From Lampris incognitus (taxonomy: Eukaryota > Chordata > Actinopteri > Lampriformes > Lampridae), in NCBI RefSeq assembly GCF_029633865.1, contig NC_079217.1, positions 32,189,090 to 32,253,089 on the forward strand: 64,000 nt of DNA, written 5' to 3'. Position 1 is the stretch's first letter, and each line of letters begins with the position of its first letter. The notes under the pieces are model-generated. The model was not told the origin of the DNA, made no database searches, and worked only from the letters and a program-made list of their open reading frames with translations. Below are positions 13,001 through 22,800 of this stretch, one piece after another. The translations under genes were made by a program, and so were the position numbers.

Positions 13001-16000
13001 ATGTGCAGAACTGTAGCAACTACAGAGGTATAAAGTTGATCAGCCACAGCATGAAGATATGGGAAAGAGTAATAGAAGCTAGATTAAGAGGAGAGGTGAT
13101 GATTAGCAAGGAGCTGTACGGTTTCATGCCATGAAAGAGCACTACAGATGTGATGTTTGCTCTGAAAATGTTAATTGAGAAGTATAGAGAAGGCCAGAAG
13201 GAGTTACACTGTGTCTTTGTGGATTTAGAGAAAGCATATGACAGGGTGCCAAGAGAGAAGGTGTGGTATTGTATGAGGAAGTCAGGGGTTGCAGAGAAGT
13301 ATGTAGGAGTGGTGCAGGATATGTATGAGGGAAGTGTGACAGTGGTGAGGTGTGCAGTTGGAATGACAGATGGGTTCAAGGTGGAGGTGGGATTACATCA
13401 AGGATTGGCTCTGAGCCCTTTCTTGTTCGCAATGGTGATGTACAGGTTGGTGGATGAGATCAGGCAGGAGTCTCCGTGGGTTATGATGTTTGCGGATGAC
13501 ATTGTGATCTGTAGCAAGAATAGGGTGCAGGTTGAGGAGAGCCTGGAGAGGTGGAGGTATGCACTGGAGAGAAGAGGAATGAAAGTCAGTAGAAGCAAAA
13601 CTGAATACATATGCATGAATGAGAGGGAGGACAGTGGAATGGTAAGGATGCAAGTAAAGGTGAAGATGGCATATGGGTTTAAATACTTGGGGTCAACTGT
13701 CCAAAGTAATGGGAAGTGCAGAAGAGAGGTGATGAAGAGAGTGCAAGCAGGGTGGAGTGGGTGGAAAAGAGTGTCAGGAGTAATTTGCGACAGAAGGGTA
13801 CCAGCAAGAGTTAATCGGAAGGTTTGGAAGATGGTTGTGAGACCAGCTATGTTATATGGTTTGGAGACAGTGACACTAACGAAAAGATAGGAGGCGGAGC
13901 TGGAGGTGGCAGAACTGAAGATGCTAAGATTTTATTTGGGAGTGATGAAGAAGGTTGGGATTACGAACGAGTATAATAGAGGGACAGCTCAGGTTGGATG
14001 GTTTGGAGACAAAGCAAGAGAGGCAAGATTGAGATGGCTTGGACATGTGTGGAGGAGAGATGCTGGGTATATTGGGAGAAGGCTGCTGAATATGGAGCTG
14101 CCAGGGAAGAGGAAAAGAGGAAGGCCAAAGAGGAGATTGTAGATGTGGTAAGAGAGGACATGCAGGTGGCTGGTGTGACAGAGGAAGATGCAGAGGACAG
14201 GAAGAAATGGAAATGGATGATCCACTGTGGCGGCCCATAACGGGAGCAGCCGAAAGTAGTAGTAGTATCTGCTGATGTATTTACCCAGACAGGACCTAGT
14301 TTAAAAAGGCAATGCTTGCCTGATTTTTGCATATTTTCCATGTAGTATGAACCAGAATTTGAATCCATTTAACAGTAAATGTAATGTTCTTTCAAAGGGA
14401 ATCAGAAGCTGAATTACAAGTATAGAGCTGACTTAGACTTAGACTGCTTTTATTTGTCATTGCCTTGTATGCATGTCTCATACATACAAGGGAACGAAAT
14501 TACGTTTCACAATGACCTCAGTGCCACATAAAAACAAAGAACACACCATAAATATTAAGAACAAAAGTGCATTAAAAACAGAATTACTTTACAGGTCTAA
14601 ACATCACAAGCACACCTGACACGGAAAGTGAGTAAGAAGGTCAAAAGGTCATTTCATGGAAGGTCTAAGTGTTCAGGCTGTTGAGGAACCTCACAGCCTG
14701 AGGAATGAAACTGTTGCATAGTCAGGTGGAGGCAGAATGGATGCTCCAGCATCTCCTGCCAGAGGATAGAAGGGTGAAGTGGATGTGGGAAGGGTGGGTG
14801 GGGTCCTTCAAAATGCTAAGAGCCTTCCGGGTGCACCGTGCGTCAAAGATGGCCTGGATGGATGGCAGAACAGTTCCAATGATCTTTCCAGCTGTCACTA
14901 TCCATTGTAGGGATTTGCAGTTGTAGACCTTGCAGTTTCCATGCCAGACAGTGATACAGCTGGTCAGAGTGCTCTCTATGGTGCCTCTGTATAATGTAAT
15001 GAGGATGGGTGGGAGGAGATTCACCTCCGTCAGACGCCGCAGGAAGTGAAGACACAGCTGGGTCTTCTTGGAGAGTGCAGTGACATGTGAGGATCAGAAG
15101 AGATCCTCTGTGACGTGAACCCCCAGAAACTTAACACTGCGGACTCTCTCTACTTCCATACCATTGATAGTCAGAGGGGTATGGTGGGCGCTGGTCTTTC
15201 TAAAGTCAATAATGACCTCTTTAGTTTTTCCTATATTTAGGGAAAGATTGTTTTTTTGCACCTTGCCGCCAGTTGATCCACCTCCGCTCTGTATGATGAT
15301 TCATCATTGTTGCTGATGAGACTTACCACTGTGGTATCATCAGCAAACTTTATAATGAGGTTGGAGGTGGATGATGCTGTGCAGTCATGAGTCAGCAGGG
15401 TGAATAAGAGCGGACTGAGCAAACAGCCCTGTGGAGCACGTGCTCAGTGTGATGGTCCTGGAGGTGATCTTGTCAATTTGCACTAACCTTCTCTTTGTTA
15501 AGAGGTTTTATACACAATTAATCTTAACTTTCTGTATCTCAGCTCAGTTCAACTTTCCTGAAATGTTCATGCCTGAATCACCAAATTAGCAATAAAAAGG
15601 TATTGTCCAGGGAAGGACTATAGAGTCATGGACATGTATTGCAATCTTTGTACTTTGCATGAATCAAAACACTTCATACAATGAAAAAAAGAAAGCTACT
15701 GCATCTGATTACCCTGCAATTGTTATTTTTCACTTGACATGTGTACATACTGTATATCTGTCATTAATAAATATGAACAGGAAAGGAAATACAGCAATTT
15801 AGCAAAACATTCTCGTAAAAGAGAAAAGTCAAATTACTGTTTGAATTGTGCATTACAAAGCCAATCTGCATGGAATCAGATGCTGTAATCAGAGAGCATC
15901 TTGTTAAGATTGTGTGTATTTCCCCTGTTTCAGGCTTCAGAGTTCAGGTGTCTGGAAGTCGATGCGTCAGAAGCTCTCCTGCCCAGGATTCTACCAGGCA

Positions 16001-19000
16001 AGACTATATGTCAATGGTCCTCCGAGAGACACCTTCATCCGACTTCCTGTGAGTTGGAAGACCAGTTAGCTACCCCCTTTAAAAGACCTCTCTGTCAATG
16101 TCTTCTTTTTCTTTGTGCTTTATTGTTGTGTCATTACCACCCAGACAGAGTGGCGGAGGATCAGAACAGATTTTCGAGAGTTTCAGTTATGTATATGCTT
16201 ACAACTTTCAGGAACATCAGCTTACTATCTCTGGATCTAACATTGCTGTTATTGATATTGTCAGTGTGTTGGAAGTGTTCTGTTTAAAACCTCTATATTT
16301 CCTTTAATGCAAATGATCATTCATTATTTCAAATTTGGAGGACTGGTTTATCTTCTTGTTATCAATTTTTCAGTTACTTACTAATTGACTTTTGATAACT
16401 GACTTGCTTCATCAGTCTCAGCTGACTGCATGTATCCCCCAACCTTATAAACAGCAAAATTGCATAATGGCCGAAACCAATGATCGATTTCATATGCAAA
16501 TTGCTGTGACTATTAACTAGAGTTACAATGGCCATGTGTACTATTCACAGAGGATTGGGGAATAGTTACAATTACAGCATTGTAAGATGGTGACAGATGT
16601 ACTCTTAGTCCCCCCGCCCCCTCGGTTCAGAGATGGTCATTCCCTCTTCAAATAGATGGTCTCTTTGGCTCCTCATTCAAACCAGTGTTCCCATCTATCA
16701 AGGATGTGCACATCCTCATCCTTGAAAGAGCGGCCACTGGCCTGTAGATGGGTGTAGACTGCGGAGTCCTGGCCTGACATGTTAGCTTTCCTGTTTTGTG
16801 CCATCCTCTTGGCCAGCATTTGTTTGGTTTCTCTGATATACAGTACATGGCAATCCTCCTGGCACTTAACAACATACACTATATTGCTGTTTATGCCAGG
16901 AGACCCAATCCTTGGGGTGGGCCAATTTCTGGTGCAGCGTGTTTTGGGGTTTGAAAGTAACTGAGATGCAGCGTTTGTAAGATATGCGTCTCAACTCCCG
17001 CCACATACAGAATCACCACTGGTTTATGCTTAGATCTGACAATGTCCCCACTGACACAGTGGCCAGAGAAGGGGAAAAATTCCACATTAAACAGGCCCTG
17101 GGTAAGTGTGGTTATCCTAACTTGGCGTTTGTCAAAGCCAGGAAGATGCCCAAACAGTGCACCAGCTGAACGAAGAGAGGAGAAGGACAACCACTTTGTC
17201 TGTGAATGTTCTCATTTATCCAGGTCATGGTTATCCAAAGGAGTTGAATCAAGTGCAACTGGACTTGGTATATATCCGTGAAGACGTATCGCCTCTCATC
17301 CAAGAGGCTTCCTCAGTTCGTGCCTTTCTGACTAGATCAAGCTAGTCTGACTGGCTGGTGATGAGACTCAGAATTTATCTTCTTTGGAGTCATTGTCAGA
17401 GCTATAGATGTCTATGGCTCTTTGTGTTCTGATGTTTACCAATGCCCGTCGCTAACAGAGCCATAGATATGAGTGGCTCTTTTGTGTACCGATGTTTGGT
17501 ACACAAAAGATGTCAAGGGAAGACGTAAAGAACAACAGTTTGCCCTTCTTGGACTGTGACGTCCACATTGGGGAAGACAGGAGCCTCCACATTGGGGTTT
17601 ACAGGAAACCTACACACACAGACCAATACCTACTTTTCGACTCACACCACCCTCTGGAACACAAACTGAGCGTCATCAGAACTCTGCAACACAGAGCTGA
17701 CTGTGCCCAGCAGCACTCAGGCCCAATGAGAAGAACACAAACACCTGAGGGGTGCTTTAAAAACCTGCGGCTACCCCAGTTGGACCTTTGTGAAAACTGC
17801 AACATGTTACAAAAAGACCAACCAGGTGAGCGACGAGGAGAAAAGGAACAGAAGGAATAGCACAGTCATCCCGTATGTTTCTGGGGTCTCCGAGAAACTC
17901 AGGAGAATTTTCAACACACACCGCATCCCGGTTTACTTCAAACCCAGCAACACACTCCGACAAAGACTGGTTCATCCCAAAGACTGTGTACCACACACCC
18001 AAAAAAAGCAATCTGGTGTATGCTGTACAATGCAATGAGGATAGCACTGACCTATACATAGGAGAAACCAAACAACCACTACACAAACGGATGGCCCAAC
18101 ACAGAAGGCCAAACTCCTCAGGAGAAGACTCAGCAGTCTATCTACACCTAAAGGAGACGACACACTCCTTCGAGGACAGCAACGTACACATTTTGGACAG
18201 AGAAGATAGATGGTTTGAAAGAGGGGTGAAGGAAGCCATCTATGTGAAACTGGAAAAACCATCCCTCAACAGAGGAGGAGGTCTGCGACACCACTTATCT
18301 CCCACGTACAATGCCGTCCTTTCATCTCTACCCGGGAGACTCAAGAAGCTTAGCCTCCAAGAACAACAATCGGCCACTAACGGCTCCAACGACTCTCATG
18401 ACCACTGAATAATGAAGTCGAAACTTTCACCCCCAACGACCGTCGCTGCTAAACAAATGCAAATCAATAGCTCCGATGGCGACGGGCGCGGCTGGACATC
18501 GGAGCACAGGAGAGCCACGCATATCAATAGCTCCGATAACGACGGGCGCGGCCAAACATCGGTACACAAAAGAGCCACTCATGTCTATGGCAGTTAGCGA
18601 CGGGCGTTGGTAAACATCGGAACACAAAGAGCCATGGACATCTATACCTCTGACAACGACTCCAAAGAGGATAAATTCTGAGTCTCATCACCAGGCAGTC
18701 AGACTAGCTTGGTCTAGTCAGAAAGGCACGAACTGAGGAAACCTCTTGGATGAGAGGCGAAACGCCTTCACGGATATATTCCAAGTCCAGTTGCAGTTGA
18801 TTCAACTCCTTTGGACAACCACTTTCTAAACATAAACCAGTGGTGATTCCATATGTGGCGGGAGTGTCAGAACAGTTGAGATTAATTAGATTTAAGATGG
18901 CCACGTGTACTACTGACAGAGGTTGGGTAGTAAACGTGACGATTTTAACTCTAATTGATGGTCACAGCAATTTGCATATGAAACCAATCACTGGTTTCAG

Positions 19001-19762
19001 TTGTGACACAACTGTGCCGGTTTCAGTCATTATGTAACTCTGCTGTTTGTAAGGTTGGGGATACCTGCAGTCAGCTGAGACAAGGGATGGGTATCGTTAA
19101 GCTTGTTTTTTCTTCTTTATTACATATACAACACAGAACACAATAACTCAGACACAACATGACAAAACGAGTGAGTAAAAGTAAAAGTAAATAAATAAAT
19201 AAATAGTGGACATTATCTCCATTCCCAACTCTCACCACCCCCTACAACAGAGAAAGGCAACATCAAATAAATAAATGAATATATAAACAAATAGCAAGGT
19301 TACAGGAAAACTGGTTTTGCAATAGAAAAGGTACAGGGACAGGCTAGGCCAGTTTAGGAAACTCTTGTAATACTGGAGATGACAGCATAGGTCCAATATG
19401 TTCCAAGTAAGACTCGTTTGAGACTCGTCTTTCGATGTCGGCCACTGTGATGATAACTGGTTCTTGTTCTGGGATATTGCTGTGGTTTGCTCTTAGTCTG
19501 CAAGCCACTGGACACTGGTGTTGTGTGATGCCTCCTTTTCCCATATATCCTTCTAGTATTGCTCAGTCTCTTCTCTGGGTGGGTCTGATGTTTTTCCCTT
19601 GTTACTCTGTAGCTGGGAGTACACTTTGGGTAGTTCTTTGAGGAACAGGCCATTTACTCTGTTGGTTTCTGCTTCTCTAGTGTATCTCTTCAGCCTGGAG
19701 GCCAAAGCTGTGAGCCTTTGTTTGGTAGTTTCCAGGGCCTCACTTAGGGAAACCTATCTTTG

Positions 19763-19839
<77 letters not shown>

Positions 19840-22800
19840 CATTTTTTTTCTGAAACCGTCAATGCTGTTGTTATAAGTGCTCAACTAATCAGGAGCGGAA
19901 TATATATGTGTGTATATATACACACACTTAGCACAAAACGGAAGGACATTTGTGTTTGGTAGATTATTTCTGTGTTCTAACAATGCTTCTTGGCAATAAA
20001 TCTTATACCGTTGGAAAGCCTGTTTATTTCCCTTTTAAATGGTGCCACATTTGTAAGGAACATGCATTTGTGGGATGAGCAGAAGAGCTGAGTATGTGGG
20101 TTGCGCCCATGAAAAATTTGCTAAATCTTCTCTGCCAATGCCAAACAGCTTATTTTGCTGTTGCTATTGACTCTTGTTTTGAGCTTCTGGTACCCTAGGT
20201 GCTGACAATCAGGTGCCTGATATAAGATTTTTGCCAAGAAGCATTGTTACAACAAAGAAATAATCTACCAAACATAAATTTCCTTACTTTTTGTGCTAAA
20301 TTTATATATCTATAATCCAGTGAGTCAAGTAAATTCTTTATGAGAAAGTGCAAGCCTGTTTCATGCCATACGCTGTCAATAATGACAGCTGATGATTGCT
20401 TATGATTGCTTAACGCTGCCCACAGTGGGCAGCATTAAACCTGAGACACTGTTCTTTACAAACATTTTGAGTAAAGTTATGATGCAGCTCAGTATATGGC
20501 ACAGCTGAGTCCTGACAGCATTGTCAAAGCAAGGCTTGAATTATCTGCTTGCATCAAGCACTGACTTCATCAATATTAATATTAGCCTGCAAGTAGTTGT
20601 TGTATAAGTTAACAATTGCCATTTTAATACAGGGCTGGAACAAAGGAGTGGTATTTATCAACGGGCAGAATCTGGGACGCTACTGGTCAATTGGTCCCCA
20701 GCAAACCCTTTACCTTCCCAGCCCTTGGCTTCACAAGGGAACTAACCAGGTACTTCTAGCAAATCAATACTGTACTTGACATACTTATGACATCTCATAA
20801 ATAATTTGATCAAAATCAACCCAAGCAGTGGCAGACTCATACACTGTAGAATTACAGAATTTGATCTTATATCCAAGAGCTACTCCACCACTTTTACTAT
20901 TTAATACATATTCAACTAGGTTCACGTCAATGATATTTAATCTAGTCAGTGTGGATCCATATTCCTTGCTGGTTTTCTGTTCTGCTAGGTACTTAATTAC
21001 ATTCATCTGTTGTACCAGGTCTAAAAAAAAATGTGAAGAGATGTTTGTGGAATATTTGACACTAGGGCATTAATGACTACTGCATTTTAGTAGTCCATCA
21101 GCTACTCCCAAAAAATAGTCGAGTGGTCGATTAATTGCAGGAGATATATAATTTTTTTCACTCAATAACAATGATCTGTTCTCATCAAAAAGGTCTCAAA
21201 TACAACCAGTAAAGGGTTAACCTGGGGGCAGATGAAATAGCAGAGTCCTCGATTGGCTCTGAGAGGCTGTTTACAAATGAGCCACAATCTGATTGGACTA
21301 AACCCCCAGCAGGCCTGTCTGAGCTCAAGATAGTCTGTTTGACTGCAGAAACAACGCAGCTGCTTTCTTGGAGGTGTTTCGGTTTAACTGTTGACCGTTT
21401 TACCTGGTGACTTTTAGCTGAGTCTATCCGTGGTTGTCATGGTGATGGCAGCTGTTAAGCCTGAAAGCCTTAAATCATCTTAAATTAAATGTTAAAACCA
21501 GGTTATATTTGCCTATTCCTTTTTGTCCTACTTTAAGTAAATTAAATGGTGTCGCCAACAAGACGCATTCACATTTCTTGAAATTAATTTTAATGTGGAG
21601 GGAAAAAAACCCAAACAGATTAGCAGAGCAGCTAGTCTCTAATGAGGAATTTAACATTATAAAGTTACAGGTTAAATGATTAAATATGGGTCACTTTCCG
21701 AGGATAACGGAATAAAATACAGCTGCACTGCCAGCTGTGGTTTGCTTCCCACATTATAACGAGCATTACGAGAGGTGAAGGAGTCTTGCTGAGCACAATT
21801 TAACTTATATAAATGGTTAGTGTAGCTATTAAACACAGATGAGTGTGTATTTAAAATTGATTAAAATTAAAGGCTTTTAAGAGGACACAATGTGTTCTGT
21901 TTGTTTTCAACAGCTGCTTTCACGTAAGTCACCAGTTAACATGTTCACTTGTTAAACCAAAACACGGGGATAGCAGGAGTCTGTCCTTCTCTAAATACCT
22001 TAAATTCTGTTTATTTAACACGGCATAACATAGAAAATGATTGTTCCAACAAATCCATGCTGCAACCACAGCACCCCCAGCTGCATATCTGCTGTAGATG
22101 GTTTGCCACTGCTTTTTTGCTTACTGCACAGTGCTAAAACCACACAGGAACGATTAGTCTACATCTATGCACAGTGTCGACTAGTAGTTTTGATAGTTGA
22201 CTTGTCGACTATTCTGTGAAACCCTTACTTGACATAGTAGGTGATATAATGGCCTACCCGGCAGAATAGAAAGCAGCAGTGTTGATGGTTCTAGAGGATG
22301 AGTTTGAAAGCACCTGCACTATGGCATCTTTGGACATCATTGTATTACAGTACTATGAGCATACATATGAGGTGTTGGTGGCCAAAATAGGGATCAAACC
22401 ACACAGAATCCCTAACACTGTACATTGAGCTTATATGGCATTCCATGTTTTCCACGGGTTACTTGAGGTATCTCTCCCACACCTCCACTTAAATGCTAAA
22501 GGGAGGTACATCACAGGTCAACAATTTCAAAATACAACTTCTGATGCTCAGCCCCCTGTAGTTTTGATGCTATATAATTTGGCAGAACGTTCTGAAAAAA
22601 GCCTCAAGCGACATTTCTCTTTGCCTCTCTCTCTCTTTCTTTGTGTGTGTGTGTGTGTGTATGTGTGTGTGTGTGTGTGTGTGTGGGGGGGGGGGCTCTA
22701 TGCTCAACCGATTCCTCTGTCTTTCCTCTCTTGATCACCACTGTGTGCCCAAAACTGTTATTTTTGCTTTATTACAGGTGATAGTGTTTGAAGAGCAGGA

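Noticed and set aside
13961..14368. Antisense ORFs over the RTE-like LINE, Ser/Pro/His-rich
   Set aside because: Shadow frames of the + strand reverse transcriptase.
15901..16287. 128-codon + ORF beginning upstream of the glb1l2 exon
   Set aside because: Its frame differs from the spliced phase; the right frame gives [15 protein letters not shown].
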